Counted from the first letter of the stretch, positions 23,276 to 34,965 are shown. The stretch: 64,000 nt of DNA from Athripsodes cinereus (GCA_947579605.1 OX388317.1:23207384-23271383), one strand, 5' to 3'. A program made the numbers and translations. Notes: a model not told the origin generated them from the letters alone.

Positions 23276-23605
23276 TTGTTCCCGTGGGATCCCCATTATA
23301 GAATAGGTCTCCCATTGTAAGTTTTTGAGTGTTCTCTAAAAAGCAGATGTCCGTAAAACTTTACGTACCAAAAAGTTGACATCTACAAATCGGTGATGAG
23401 GCAGGCACACTATTCTGAATGTCTTATTTTTTAGTAGCACGAAGAGGGCAATCTGCATGTTTATTACTTTTTTTATTTATTTACAAAGACACAACAGCTT
23501 TACAAAAATAAGCCATATAATAGTACAGTCTTTATTTAATATTGGCAATTATATAATAGTATCTTCATAGTACTTGCGGTTAGTTCGCTGGCTACCCCAT
23601 TTGAT
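23276..23605 (+). repeat. Dispersed Z family copy with insertion
   Basis: Family head (GATCCCCATTATAGAATAGG), middle (CGGTGATGAGGCAGGC, GGCACGAAGAGG-like) and tail (GTTAGTTCGCTGGCTACCCC) are present. About 110 bases of poly-T-led foreign sequence interrupt it near 23465-23575. Confidence 0.5.
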
Positions 23606-23716
23606 TTTTTTTTAATAATTTTTAAAATGACATGGTTTTCAAAAAAAGAGCCCCTTATTTTTATGCTGAAGATTTCTGACAACCAAGATCAAGAATACAA
23701 ATATGTATTTAAATTT

Positions 23717-23880
23717 ATTCACTGTGTCGGTGTTTTAGTAGTAGAATTCCATAACGAAAAAAAAAATTAATGTTCTCTTTTAATTCTCTAAAAATAATCG
23801 AATTCCAAAAAAAAATAATGTTCTCTTTTACTATACATACATATAGTAGAAGAGAACATTTGTTTTTTAATTTCGTTATA
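23717..23880 (+). mobile_element. Palindromic non-autonomous element, Penelope-related
   Basis: Begins TTCACTGTGTCGGTGTTTTA and GTAGAATTCCATAACG, the head shared with 43973, 50136 and 51401, and then folds back: ATGTTCTCTTTTA arms pair with AGAAGAGAACAT. It lacks any coding interior. Confidence 0.6.
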
Positions 23881-24028
23881 TATTTTAATTCTATGCTGAG
23901 ATTACCTTGGTCAAAAGCTGGTATGATTTTTAAAATAGTATCTAATAATTATATATATATATATGTATCTATATATAAATATAACATTTGAATTTGATAA
24001 TAAAGTAGTAATATTGTTTTAATTTCAG

Positions 24029-24225
24029 TGTATTACATAAGATTACCAGCTGGCAGAGCAAAGTTGATTCTTAACGGGCAGACTATGACTTGTGACAAAA
24101 ATTTAGGATTGAGGAAACGTTGGAGCTGTTCACTGTATAAAAAAACCAAGTGTAAAGTGAGAGCTGTTACTTTAGATGGTGACATTGTGAGTTTTCATGG
24201 AGAACATAACCATGTGGTTGATTGA
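24029..24225 (+). CDS. mod(mdg4): FLYWCH terminal exon 9
   Basis: 64 residues after acceptor TTGTTTTAATTTCAG, leading bases TG. Begins YYIRLP; C21 of MTC, W31-S-C33, C-x7-C41, H59-N-H61, tail VVD. It shares AGRAKLILNGQTMTC-type sequence with exons 8, 10 and 11 and is the likely closest relative of the 26054/26757 pair. AATAAA at 24336. Confidence 0.83.
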
Positions 24226-24478
24226 AGGCATAAAAACTCATACACTTCTTTACATCAAATAATATAAAAAGGGTAAAAAAAAGAATTATTCCTTACTGTG
24301 TTAGTGCATAAGTAGTAGATTTACTGAATTGGTTAAATAAAAAATAGCATTTTTAACTTATTGATAAGGAATTAAAAAGACGAACGTTTCAATTTGAAAT
24401 CCGTAGGATGAAGTGTTTGTTTTATCCATAGATTCATTCATTTTATTAGTTATTTATTTCTATTACATATGTATGTTT

Positions 24479-24600
24479 GTTATAATTGAGGATGGTGTTT
24501 GTGTGTGGGTATGTTTGTGTGGGCGTGTGCGATGGTAAGTGTGAACGGGGAAATATGTGTTACATGTATGTGTGTGTGTTTGTGTGGATAAAAGGATGAA
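24479..24600. repeat. Degenerate (TG)n/(TGTG)n tract
   Basis: Purine-pyrimidine alternating TG-rich microsatellite, e.g. TTTGTGTGTGGGTATGTTTG. Its reverse strand gives a long His/Thr-rich chance frame, which is not a gene. Confidence 0.7.
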
Positions 24601-25373
24601 CATGGGTATGTGTTGATGATAATGATGTGTTTTTGGTTTTATCCTCATTTTATATAATATTTATTTTATTCTTGTGTATATTTTGTTTTAAGATAGTTTA
24701 TAAATATGTACACATACATGTTATATTTTGTTTTAATAAATGGATCATCCTTAAACAGGTCTAGCTAGTTGCAAAATTTGTTCTTTATGTTTATATTAAT
24801 TATATAAGCTGTATTTTTAATCAAAATAATAATATTTAAGAAAATAAAAAAAAACAATATTTTTATTCACACAATGTTATGACATTAAGTTTTTTATTAT
24901 GTAATGTTAAATAAATTGTTTAGGTTATTATTTAATTGTTGAAGAATTTGGATTCATAAATTGCCTTTTTATTTGTTTAATGTTTCACGTATTACTTAAT
25001 CATAATAAACGGATTTGTAACAAGATTAATATTGTAATCAATGTAAACGAATTCATTAAAACAAGCTCAGTTAATTTGAATTCGATTTAACTCATTTTGG
25101 TTAAATTTCCCAGGTACAGTGAAAGTGGCACAAAGAAAAAAATTTATTCATTTTTCGCATCATTAGTTACGTAACAAAATCAAGAAATCAATTAACATAA
25201 AAAAATGTGATGATAAGCAGTAGCGAGATTATCCCTGTGTTAGTGATTTCTACCATTAAACCACATCATATAAAAACAGAACAAACATAACAAAAATAAA
25301 ATTAAAAAATCACGCAGAATAAGAAAAGTTGCCATACAATCCAAAAAGAAAATAAAAACACGAACCGCACATC

Positions 25374-25697
25374 CCACACTCCATAGGGACTGCAGTGTTT
25401 TTCTATTATTTCAAGTTATTCACCTTTAAACAGTGGTTCTCTATTATAAGTCATTTAACAGCAGAAACCAGTCTCCTCAATACACACTCCATAGGGACTG
25501 CAGTGTTTTTCTATTATTTCAAGTTATTCACCTTTAAACAGTGGTTCTCTATTATAAGTCATTTAACAGCAGAAACCAGCCTCCTCAATACACACTCCAT
25601 AGGGACTGCAGTGTTTTTCTATTATTTCAAGTTATTCACCTTTAAACAGTGGTTCTCTATTATAAGTCATTTAACAGCAGAAACCAGCCTCCTCAAT
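25374..25697 (+). repeat. 108-bp tandem repeat, three copies
   Basis: The unit starts CACACTCCATAGGGACTGCA. Copies are offset by exactly 108 bases (25381, 25489, 25597) and differ by about one base. The length is divisible by three, so one frame (25395-25745) stays open through all copies, but it shows no known domain. Confidence 0.85.
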
Positions 25698-25775
25698 ACC
25701 GAGAATCTGTGCCAATTGAGTCACCTCTTCCCACGAAATTCCTAGTACTCTGATGTCGTTGGCATAGAAACGATG
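25690..25775 (-). mobile_element. LINE 3' end scrap
   Basis: The reverse strand resembles the fragment at 60985-61115 (CACCTCTTCCCACGA and CTCTGAT(A/G)TCGTTG on the + strand), part of the DIRA-x-SWEE-type C-terminus of a non-LTR polyprotein. Confidence 0.5.
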
Positions 25776-26053
25776 TATTGGGAAAGAGGGACGGCCGGGT
25801 TGACGAAACCCTTATGGACGAAAAAAGTGCTCTTTTTGACGAACTATCACTGGACATTCTCAAAACATGCCCTAACCAGGACTATCGTCTTCTGTTTTAC
25901 AGATACTTCCATTCTTTGCTGAGTGTGCCAGCGCACAGTAACATTTGTGATATGTCCGTACCACCTAATATCCAAACTCTTAGAAACTATTTTCGAATCT
26001 TCATAGAAATTTGTATTCATAGTTGAAATAAAACAAAAATGTTTTTTTTTCAG

Positions 26054-26250
26054 TAATGTATATTCGATTACAAGGTGACAGAGCGAAGTTAATACTAGAT
26101 GGATGTCCAATGACATGTGTCGGCAATGTGGGAAACAAAAAACGATGGCGATGTTTGCAGTATAAGAAAAACAAGTGTAAAATCAGAGCTGTTACTTACA
26201 ATGGCAATCTCTTAACTATGCATGGAGAACATAATCATAAAATACAATAA
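26054..26250 (+). CDS. mod(mdg4): FLYWCH terminal exon 10
   Basis: 64 residues after acceptor TGTTTTTTTTTCAG, leading bases TA, first codon ATG by chance of phase. Core: C21, R30-W31-R-C33, C-x7-C41, H59-N-H61, tail KIQ. It forms a recent pair with 26757 (9 of 64 residues differ, 703 bases apart). The part GDRAKLILDGCPMTC is identical in both. Confidence 0.84.
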
Positions 26251-26756
26251 GGGTATTAAAATGTATTTATTTATTTTGTAATGTTTTGGAAACATTCAGT
26301 ATACTGGTTATTTATACCTCTGCATTTTGGGGTAACTAGAGGAATAACTGCAATTAATAACAAGATAATAAATACTTATTCCACTGTTGACATGTTAATA
26401 AATAATAATAACTATAAAGTTTCATTAATAACTTATAGCTATGAACTACCAAGAATCGTCGTACAAATTAAACTTTGCAAATAATAAACATGCAAACTGT
26501 GCTCTTTGTGTCAGTAAATAAATAAGACATTCAGAGTGGGTAGTATGCTTTATCACTGAATAGTAAATGTTGATAGTTTTGTACGTAAGGTTGACGTACA
26601 CCTACCCTATACAGAATACTGAAAAATTTACAGGATAGACTGGAAGAACTATTATTTACCGGGGAGTCCGCAGGGTGAAAAAAAGGAAGTTTTTTTTGTT
26701 ATTTAGTAAATTTCTATGCATAGTTGTAATAACATAAATATGTATTTATATTTCAG
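26251..26756. other. Spacer with an inverted Z repeat
   Basis: A reverse-orientation Z copy fills about 26515-26680 (ends ACCGGGGAGTCCGCAGGG). The rest is unremarkable intron. Confidence 0.5.
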
Positions 26757-26953
26757 TAATGTACATTCGATTACAAGGTGACAGGGCAAAGTTAATACTA
26801 GATGGATGTCCAATGACATGTTTCGGCAACGTGCGAAACAGAAAACGATGGCGATGTTCGCAGTATAGAAAATATAAGTGTAATATGAGAGCTGTTACTT
26901 ACAATGGCAATCTCTTGACTATGCATGGAGAACATAATCATGAAATACAATGA
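26757..26953 (+). CDS. mod(mdg4): FLYWCH terminal exon 11
   Basis: 64 residues after acceptor TATTTATATTTCAG, leading bases TA. Zinc ligands C33, C41, H59, H61 and W31 match its twin at 26054. The changes (V22F, G26R, K28R, L34S, K37R, N39Y, K42N, I43M, K62E) sit around and between the cysteines, the region that would face DNA or a partner. The last 200 bases of the preceding intron also resemble each other weakly, so the duplication included the acceptor. Confidence 0.84.
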
Positions 26954-27455
26954 TGATACAAAACGATAATATACTTATACTTTTCTTCTCTTATCAGTAG
27001 TGCTATGTTAAGTTCTCCAACGTCGGTTATCACTCTGCCATTCTACCTTCTTTTCTTACTCTGTACCAGTGGTTTCCAATCTATTTATCTCGGATCGGTC
27101 AACGTGTGATAATTTTACTACAGCCCACTGAGAGGGAGACGTCCCCCCCCCTCTAAAAGATATAGGAATTTGAAATATTTGATGACCTCTACAGATTGTT
27201 AAGGAATATTTTACGATTTCTCAAAATGTAGGAACCTTTTTGTTTTTATGGGTATCAGATACCAAAATTGTATAATTCAGAATTTCGAATCTGGTGAACT
27301 TTTCAAAAGTGAGGACCTTTGTTTTACGTCTTAGATTCCAGGATTTGCATAATAGGATATTACAGCATAGAGACTCTCCTGTGATTCTGTTGCTTCTTTT
27401 CGATGATGTCTCTTGTGATTTTTTTCTGCCTCGTTTTTTTGGAATTTGCTTTGTT

Positions 27456-27535
27456 TTTATTCCTGCCGAGACCGCCTTGGCCTAAAGCTGTTATGGTCTC
27501 AGTGCAGGATGACAATATCAAAATAATAATAATTA
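27456..27535 (+). repeat. Short dispersed repeat (TGAGATCGCCTTGG family), copy
   Basis: GCCGAGACCGCCTTGGCCTA followed by GCTGTTATGGTCTCAG and a run of AAT. Same family as 14636-14706. Confidence 0.5.
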
Positions 27536-28161
27536 AGTAATCATTCATTAATAAATATATATTCTTGAAAATAAATACGGTCTAAACATAGTTCAAAATC
27601 TAACTGAGGGTGTTCAAATTTGTTAAAATAACATCAACCTATATTGTATAGACTAGAAATTCAAAGGAAAAATTGCTAATGCGACCAATTCTATTTTGCG
27701 ACTTAATACAGCGGTGTTGCAAGACTTGAAGGATATTGATTTTTTTTTATTGTAGAGTTAATTTTTTGTCTTTGTCAGATGTAAAGATGTGCAATACTTA
27801 GGTTACAAAGACCAATAGCATCTTAATGTTATAGAGTGAAATAGCATCAATGTTATTACTTTGAATATTGGAACATGTTTTCTCAGAAAATTAATGCTAC
27901 TTTTCTAGTGTATAGCATATAGGTCAATGTAAAATACACACTTTTGTGTGATATAGGCTAGGTTAACTATTTTCTTAAGACAGTTTGATGTTTTGAGATA
28001 TTATACAAGGTTCAAGATTAAAGGCAGGTTTCAATATTTACTCAAAAATTTTAATTAGCACTTTCACATTTTTTGTAGACAAATTCGTTGTAAAAATGTT
28101 TTTTTTTTTCAAATATATATTTTTTCTTAACACCTTTGTTTTTTTTTAATTTTTCTGTAAT

Positions 28162-28360
28162 TTTGAATGTTTTGAGTATTCTGCAATGCACTTCCGTTAC
28201 TTGATTATTTAAATCGCGATCGATTTCGGTAAACCTTTACGATAATACAGTAAATATTGTATTGTACAGCTCGGCAATAGTAAAGGTTTTCCGAAATCGA
28301 TCGCAATTTAAATAATCAAGTAACTGAAGTGCATTGTGGAATACTCAAAACATTCAAAAT
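28162..28360. mobile_element. Foldback MITE with ~80-bp arms
   Basis: Nearly the whole 199 bases fold: the left arm has TTTGAATGTTTTGAGTATTC ... CGATCGATTTCGG and the right arm its reverse complement with few mismatches. A sister with even better arms is at 58663-58852. No coding capacity; class unknown. Confidence 0.75.
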
Positions 28361-28667
28361 GTCTTGAAACTGTTGCATAGTTAATCTTTCTAAAATAAAT
28401 TATATTTTTCTTTTATGTTGATTATATTGTTGATTATATTATGATTGATAAGTAGTTTTGAGAACTTTGCCCACATTCAAAATAAATAAAGTTATTGCAA
28501 TAATAAATGTAAAATGTTACAAAAGACGACACGTTGCATGCGTTGTTTTTTACCCAATACCATTATTACTACTAACATGCTTTATGAATCCAGTTTAAAT
28601 CTTCCCTTTCTAACAAACAGCGACAAGCATTGCATTATTATGAATGTCAAAATCACATCTGCAGTGC

Positions 28668-28826
28668 AGCAGACGATATCCATAAATAGGTAGCTATCAT
28701 ACACAGTAATATTCACACACAGCAGACGATATCCATAAATAGGTAGCTATCATACACAGTAATATTCACACACAGCAGACGATATCCATAAATAGGTAGC
28801 TATCATACACAGTAATATTCACACAC
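28668..28826 (+). repeat. 53-bp tandem repeat, three copies
   Basis: The unit begins AGCAGACGATATCCATAAAT. The copies at 28668, 28721 and 28774 are identical by eye, so the expansion is recent. Confidence 0.85.
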
Positions 28827-29087
28827 AATTACTAGTAATTTGACAGACTGATTGTAGAAAGCTCAGGATAGAGATATCTGAAGAAACGGGGGGAGGCTTA
28901 TTTTCAGCAGTGGACAGTAAAAGTTGTATAATTAAGTAATTTGACAGACAATGTGGGTGAGTATGTGCTCTGGAACAATCGTGGAGACAATAATTTTGCA
29001 ATCAGCACCAGCAAAAGTTCCATAAACTAATTTACTTATTGTAGCTTCTGAATGTAATATTGTTAATATAAATATATTTTTTTACAG

Positions 29088-29329
29088 TTGCATTTATTCC
29101 CATAAGAGGAGGAAAGCGTCTTTTAATGCTTGACAATTACACATTTTCCCTCAAGCACAGGAATAAATCTTCTTCCAAATGGCTTTGCTCCTGTAGGGTC
29201 AGCAAGAGATGTCCCAGTTACGCCATGGTACAAGACGACAGCGTGGTCATAGACATGTACATCGACCATAATCATGAGGCTCCCAACTATGTTATGAATG
29301 ATGATGGCATTTATGTGAAACTAGTTTGA
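29088..29329 (+). CDS. mod(mdg4): FLYWCH terminal exon 12 (extended tail)
   Basis: 79 residues after acceptor ATTTTTTTACAG, leading bases TT. Starts AFIPIRGGKRLLMLD; the FLYWCH core has Y17, F19, W31-L-C33, C-x7-C41 and H60-N-H62. A 17-residue tail with APNY and DGIYVK follows. The same tail plan (HxH-x-(A/P)PxY...G-x-Y) returns in the 45.9-62 kb group. Closest relative is 32096. AATAAA near 29532. Confidence 0.84.
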
Positions 29330-32095
29330 AAAAAATATCTACTTTCGTTTGTTATTTACATGGTATTATGCAACAATATTTCTAGTAGCGCTAGCGTTAA
29401 AATGAGAAAATTGATACTTCATAATGAGTTACACTATGTTAGAGTAATTACAACGTCTGTGAGTTACTAGATGGATGTGGTACAGAGGATTGTCAGCAAG
29501 AATATTTTTCTTAATAGATATATGCGTGTCTAATAAATGATAGGTGTTCATAAAAGGTCACGAGAGAGAGATTTACTTATGTTACTAATTTATTTATTTA
29601 TTTTTTGTTTTGAAATATCGTTGCATAACACTATATTACACTTCGTTATAAAGTTTTTTTTATCGAATACCGAGCCAGATTATCGTGGTTTTAGAACAAT
29701 GCTGGACCAATTAAAAATTACGTTTTTTTTTTAATCGTATCGAGAGAAAACAATCGAGAGACAGTATCTAAATATTTTTTTTAAATAATGAAATATTTTC
29801 TACGTAGGGAAATTTGCTGTACCTCTTAGTCTTGTTATAGTCCTCAAAATATCCTATTTTTTGACAAAGGGCAGTATAGTTCTAAACCCGCGATACGAAT
29901 TAAATTTATTGTACTTACTAAAATTGTAAGTAGATACGTGATATGCTATGTATAACGTTTAATTTTTACGTTATAAAAGCATATTTCGATGAAGATAGTA
30001 GCGTTGCTAAAAAACTGACATCCGTGTTTTAAGGTTTTAAAATAGTAACTTATGTTTTGATTTAATAAAAAAATATCGAGAAATTATAGAACATTAAGCT
30101 GAAAGTGTTTCTTCACAGTACATTTCAATATATGCACTATCTTTTATTATGAATTCCTATAGTGCACGTTTTTCTGAAAGCTGGTCAGTTGAAAATATCG
30201 TTTTCTTTATTATTTAAGTCTAACTGAAATAAAAATGCAATATTCATATTTATACTACAGAGTTTATTATATTGTGTAATAAGTATAACTTAAATTATAA
30301 GTGATTGGTATAACTGATGAATGAATAAAATGATGTCCATGTTGTTAGTAAGTTTATAAAACACGTCAAACGTACCTGAATAATATGAGCATCTTTATTT
30401 GATATTGTTGCGTAGGTACATATCATTTGCACGTCCATACTGTAGCCATATTGCTCAACTGATAACAATCTTCAGCTGCTAACCAAGTATTGCTGTTAAA
30501 AAGCGTGTTACTATTGTGTTAGCTAACTGTCTCATGTAAATAGTAATAAATCTTATTACTAAAATGATCGGTTACCGATTGAGGTTTGTTTTGCAATATG
30601 GCCACTGTTGTTATTCGTTAGTCTGTAAGATGTTGCATGCAATGTATTTTAAATTGGTTTGGAAATGTTTATATAAAACATCTGACTTATAATTGTTTTA
30701 TAAACAACTAAATATGATTGTTAATATTATAAAGACATAACTTTTAAGGTTTATCGTTTTTTCAATCGCAATTGAACTTATACGATTGAATTTTGGGTCC
30801 ATCCATTTTTTTTAATCTTCGGTAATTAATCGTTGTCCAATTTTAAAGTTAAAATTTAATTACTGATTGCTAAGTTATGAATGAAATATATGTTTATATT
30901 TCAGTTTTATTTGAATTGTTATCGTAAGTGATTACAACCTAGTTGTATATTTGCACATTTTGTTTTTGTTATTTGACTGCAATCTAAAATGCACGATTGT
31001 TTTTTATTTGTGTTTTATATTTTATAAGTTAAGGATAAAATATACACGTTCAAATTATATGTATACGTCACCTTAATGCAGAATTATCCTAAGTTCAAAT
31101 TTCGGTCAAACTGAGTTAATTTAATGAATGGGAGTAATTAGGTTCGTATATAATAAGGCATGTCGAAATTTACTATAGATATTTTTAATATTTTTATTAC
31201 AAAAACAAAACTTTAAACTGCTCCTTTGAAAAATCACCCTGAAATACTTAGGATGGTTCTGCATTAAGGCAGCGAAATTGTTGATATTGCATAAGGATTG
31301 TACTGATTACATTGAAACAATGTATTTATTTTTATCATGAAACTTAATGAAACACAATAAATATATCACTGTGTTGGGTGCACGCACTTTATAATATCTC
31401 TTTTTTATTCCTTCCTGATCTTAGTGTTCTGTACCAGAGAGCCATTAGGACTCAAGTGCACTTTTGACAAAAATGGCAAATTGACAAAAAAAGCAGAAAT
31501 AACACAAAAGTCTTGAGTTTTAAGTACATAAATGCTTAACATAAAAAAGGGAATATACTATAGGGTCTATGTAATAAGCTGTATTCACTATTTACAGTTT
31601 ATTACTAGTAAAATGTCAAGATTTATTCGATTAAATAATTAAATTTGAAAATGGCATTTTAGTACTTAACACTAAATGGCTCTTAGGTACAGAATTTATA
31701 CTATAACTTTTGGCATTTCTTCATGGAGTAATTTGCAGACTCATAGTATGCTCCCAAGGTATACATCTGAAACAAGTCACAATATATTTGTTATCGAGTA
31801 AGTCTGCGTCAATATTATCATTTTACAAAACATAAAATATGTTTGGATATACCCAGTAATAATGGAAAAAGAAATTTCATTTCTGAATTACTAGATATTT
31901 TGTATAATTCTTTAGTAATGCTTAACGCCCAATATTTACAATAAATTATCCTCATGTTGCCTTTTTTCTGCAGCTTTAACAAAATAATAGTGTTTTAGAC
32001 AATACGTTATGAAATAAATCTTACTTGTAACGTTTTTATGGAAATTTATTTAATATTATCTTTTTTGAATCTATTAATCATCTTGTTTATTTCAG
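29330..32095. other. Long AT-rich spacer
   Basis: 2.8 kb in which I see no exon, repeat family or gene. Two AG-terminated pyrimidine tracts (near 30902 and 31973) are followed at once by stops in the array phase. Confidence 0.45.
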
Positions 32096-32337
32096 TATCC
32101 TTTATACCGATCAAATGTGGAAAACGTCTTCTGATGCTGGATAAATATACATTTTCCCAAAATCACAAAAACACGAAAACAACTTCTAAGTGGTTGTGTT
32201 CAGCTCGTATTAGCAAGAGGTGTCCCTGTTATATATCTGTTAGGAATGAGTCGGAAGTTATTGACATGTATACCTTGCATAATCATAAGCCTCCCAATTA
32301 CATTATCAACAGAGATGGTATATATATTAGAATTTAA
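32096..32337 (+). CDS. mod(mdg4): FLYWCH terminal exon 13 (extended tail)
   Basis: 79 residues after acceptor CTTGTTTATTTCAG, leading bases TA. SFIPIKCGKRLLMLDKYTFS, W32-L-C34, C-x7-C42, H61-N-H63, tail PPNYIINRDGIYIRI. The last 55 codons and the stop are repeated directly behind the exon, so the original 3' UTR starts after 32503; AATAAA at 32559 then lies about 56 bases further on. Confidence 0.84.
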
Positions 32338-32503
32338 AAGGAAAACAACTTCCAAGTGGTTGTGTTCAGCTCGTATTAGCAAGAGGTGTCCCTGTTATAT
32401 ATCTGTTAGGAATGAGTCGGAAGTTATTGACATGTATACCTTGCATAATCATAAGCCTCCCAATTACATTATCAACAGAGATGGTATATATATTAGAATT
32501 TAA
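32338..32503 (+). pseudogene. Headless tandem copy of exon 13
   Basis: A 166-bp direct repeat of the C-terminal part of exon 13, from TCCAAGTGGTTGTG to the stop. It has W, C-x7-C, HNH and the tail but lacks the first ~27 residues and has no acceptor. Because 166 is not a multiple of three, it lies in the +1 frame relative to exon 13. Near identity shows the duplication is very recent. As it follows the stop it would be 3' UTR of exon 13. Confidence 0.85.
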
Positions 32504-34168
32504 AAGGAAAAAAATATTACCGAACAATTAATTGCACTTTGTAGTTGTTCGTAAGTATAATAAATTAAAAAAAAAAACAAACATTGTGGTATTATATTTA
32601 CTGAAATAGATCTTCTGTGTATTCGTAAAACATCACGTATATGATATTTAACATCTTCAATTAGTGATGAGATATGCTTTGAGATATTTTAATTGTCTTA
32701 TTTTTTTTGACACAGAGAGTACAAGCTGTATGTTTATCACTGTAGTTAGTCTACTGACAACTCCACTTCTGAGAGATGCCGTGATAATATGAATGAAAAA
32801 AAATGAGTTTATGTAAAGCCTTTCATGATAAGAGCTTTCGCTCTTTTTGTTAAACTAACGTCAAAGTAACTCTGGGAAGCTGTCTGGTGCTTAAAAGGCA
32901 TATAGAACTATACAAATGTATTTTCAATTTTCAAACTTGAACATTCCAGTTATAGTTTTAGTACCATTCCTGAACATAATTGATTTGGAATGGAAAAAAT
33001 GTGATGTTTTTATGTTGCTAGTCTGACGTCTATTCTTAATATTGATCAATAATTTTTGTTTTTACCTTATATGTATATTTGGCGGATAAATATTTTTCAT
33101 TGTAATTACGAATTTAAGCAATAAATAGCATTATAGATTTATAGGCTCTTGTATATGGATATTAACTGATCTTTAACGGCTTTGTTCACTAAATTACTGC
33201 ACTTTACCTTTGTTCTATAGTTAATAAATTCTATATTGGTGAATATTACTTAATTATTTAATAACAAATATACGCCCAAAATAGCCTTTACAGTACAATA
33301 ATAATAAAATATATACTTGAAAAAAAAATGCCATGTAACAAGTTGATGAAAAACAAAAACACCTTTTGCAGCACATCTATTCTAATAAACATATTAACAT
33401 TGGAAACAATTTGTTTGTATAGTCCAACTAAAACTTAAGAATATTCTTTCTTAGGTACCAGTAATAAATTGTATTCAATAATAAGTCTGCTACACCTATG
33501 ATATTAAAATTAATTATTTTATTTGGCCAGTTTGCCAGTATTATAAAATTAATTTCTTATGTGTCATAATAGTTTATTTTGATTTTTTGAAATTAAGATA
33601 AACTTGAACATTTATTTATCTTAATTTTTATCTACCAAGTTGTGATATTTTGATTTAAGTTGATGGTTTGTGATATTTTAGAATGTAGGAATAAGTGTTT
33701 TGTAATGAACCACAGTTTTATGTACATTTTTCAATTTAATTTATTCCAAATGAATAAAATATATCTTAAACTTTTGTACAAATGTATTGTTTTATTTATT
33801 AACTGAAACCTTTGAAACTTAATAATAAAAAACTTTTTTTCATTTTAAGCATCCTATTGAGGATAATTTATTTTACTTTTATTCTAAATTCTAAAGTTCG
33901 TTCATCAGAACCATGAATAATTTTGTTAAAATGAAATTAATAGAGGATAAACACTTTCGTTATCCATAAAAATAAGTAAAAAATCTGTATATATTTTTTA
34001 AACTTACCCTAATTTAAAACAAACTTACTTGTCTTAACAAGGTGAATATGTTTCGATAATAGTTTTAATCAAAATAGTATGTGTTCAATATTTTTTTTAT
34101 TATTAATAGAAGGCAGTGCCAGTTATTTTAAGCATTTCCCTTACATTGTAGTATTTTTATCATTATAG
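32504..34168. other. AT-rich spacer
   Basis: A half copy of repeat Z lies near 32700-32800 (GACACAGAGAGTACAAGCTG to GCCGTGATAATATGAATG). Otherwise plain AT-rich intron. Confidence 0.45.
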
Positions 34169-34362
34169 TGCAAATCAAAGTGAGGCCTAATGGAAAGGAG
34201 TACGTTTACTTTGGAGGATATGAGTTTAGGAAGGATGTTAACTACAGCAACACCATGCACAAGAGACGCTGGATATGTCGCATGTACCATAAGGGCTGCA
34301 GATCTGTTCTCTTCACATATGGAAGCTCAGCCATATCATATAAAGACATTCATAATCACTAA
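34169..34362 (+). CDS. mod(mdg4): FLYWCH terminal exon 14 (ends at HNH)
   Basis: 63 residues after acceptor TTTTTATCATTATAG, leading bases TG. QIKVRPNGKEYVYFGGYEF leads to R33-W34-I-C36, C-x6-C43, and H61-N-H63 with the stop right after. The CRMYHKGC finger loop defines a subgroup with 35557 and, looser, 42202 and 43068. The acceptor tract is interrupted by purines and is weaker than most others. Confidence 0.83.
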
Positions 34363-34714
34363 ACACAAGGTTTCATCTACCTCTTAGTAATATTTAATAG
34401 TAATACTTCTTTTAAACTAATTTAATATTAAGTGTGATATACGTAGCATAGTCGTTTTCTTCTGGGATATGTGTCCGTGAGCTTAAGGGTGGTTTGTAAT
34501 CCAAAGTTTCTCTCACTTACACAGTTGTGGATATCTTCAGGAACATGAATGTTGCAACAACTATATTGTTGACGTCGCCCGTGAAAGTTATATGGAAATA
34601 TACACAGTGTTTATTTTATGAAATTTAAATAGTTTTATAATTAAATATAATTCTTGTCGATACTATTGTTTTGATTCATTTATTGTTTTGAACACTCTAA
34701 AATACCTTTTTCTT

Positions 34715-34965
34715 CTTCAAGTGTCGTATTGGGTTCCCCAAATGTTAACTAATCGCTTGCGAGAATGTGTCTCTATCTTGAGCAGTCCAAAACACTTCCT
34801 CGGCGCCCTGTATTCCTGTCCACTCGTGTATATTATGGAGCCAGAACTTCCGTTTTCTTCCAACATTTTTTCGACCTTTGATATTACCCTTGATGTTCAG
34901 TTGCGGCAGCTTGTACTTTTCTCCTCTGATCACATGTCCTAAAAAGGGCACTTTGGGTTTCGATG
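34715..34965 (-). mobile_element. LINE 3' end fragment
   Basis: The reverse strand encodes FLGHVIRGEKYKL, then a basic GRKNVGRKRK stretch, WLHNIHEWTG and a closing RDTFSQAIS, the C-terminal plan of RTE/craniata-type non-LTR proteins (ILGHVIRG ... GRRR-SWLKNLR-WTG). No RT core. Confidence 0.75.

Larger units (their letters stand above)
22801..24028. other. Spacer with two repeats
   Basis: Holds a Z-family copy (23276-23605, with an internal insertion) and a palindromic Penelope-related element (23717-23880). No gene seen. Confidence 0.5.
24226..26053. other. Spacer with TG-rich tract, tandem repeat and LINE scrap
   Basis: Contains a TG-rich stretch at about 24479-24600, a three-copy 108-bp tandem repeat at 25374-25697, and an antisense LINE tail at 25690-25775. 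No host gene seen. Confidence 0.5.
26954..29087. other. Spacer with foldback MITE and 53-bp tandem repeat
   Basis: Contains a hAT-like left end near 27068 (CAGTGGTTTCCAATCT, no right end found), a copy of the TGAGACCGCC repeat (27456-27535), a foldback element (28162-28360) and a tandem repeat (28668-28826). No gene seen. Confidence 0.5.

Noticed and set aside
24463..24648. His/Thr-rich minus-strand frame
   Set aside because: It is the reverse of a TG microsatellite.
25395..25745. 116-codon repetitive protein
   Set aside because: Produced by three copies of a 108-bp repeat running into a LINE scrap; kept as a repeat, not a gene.
27068..27300. Second hAT-like element starting CAGTGGTTTCCAATC
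   Set aside because: Only a left end is visible; no matching right end or 8-bp target duplication was found, so limits cannot be supported.
27770..27806. Acceptor-like TTGTCTTTGTCAG
   Set aside because: In the array phase only seven codons follow before a stop and there is no FLYWCH resemblance.
30895..30930. Acceptor-like TTTATATTTCAG
   Set aside because: A stop comes after seven codons in the array phase; nothing conserved follows.
31965..31990. Acceptor-like TTTTTTCTGCAG
   Set aside because: A stop appears after three codons in the array phase.
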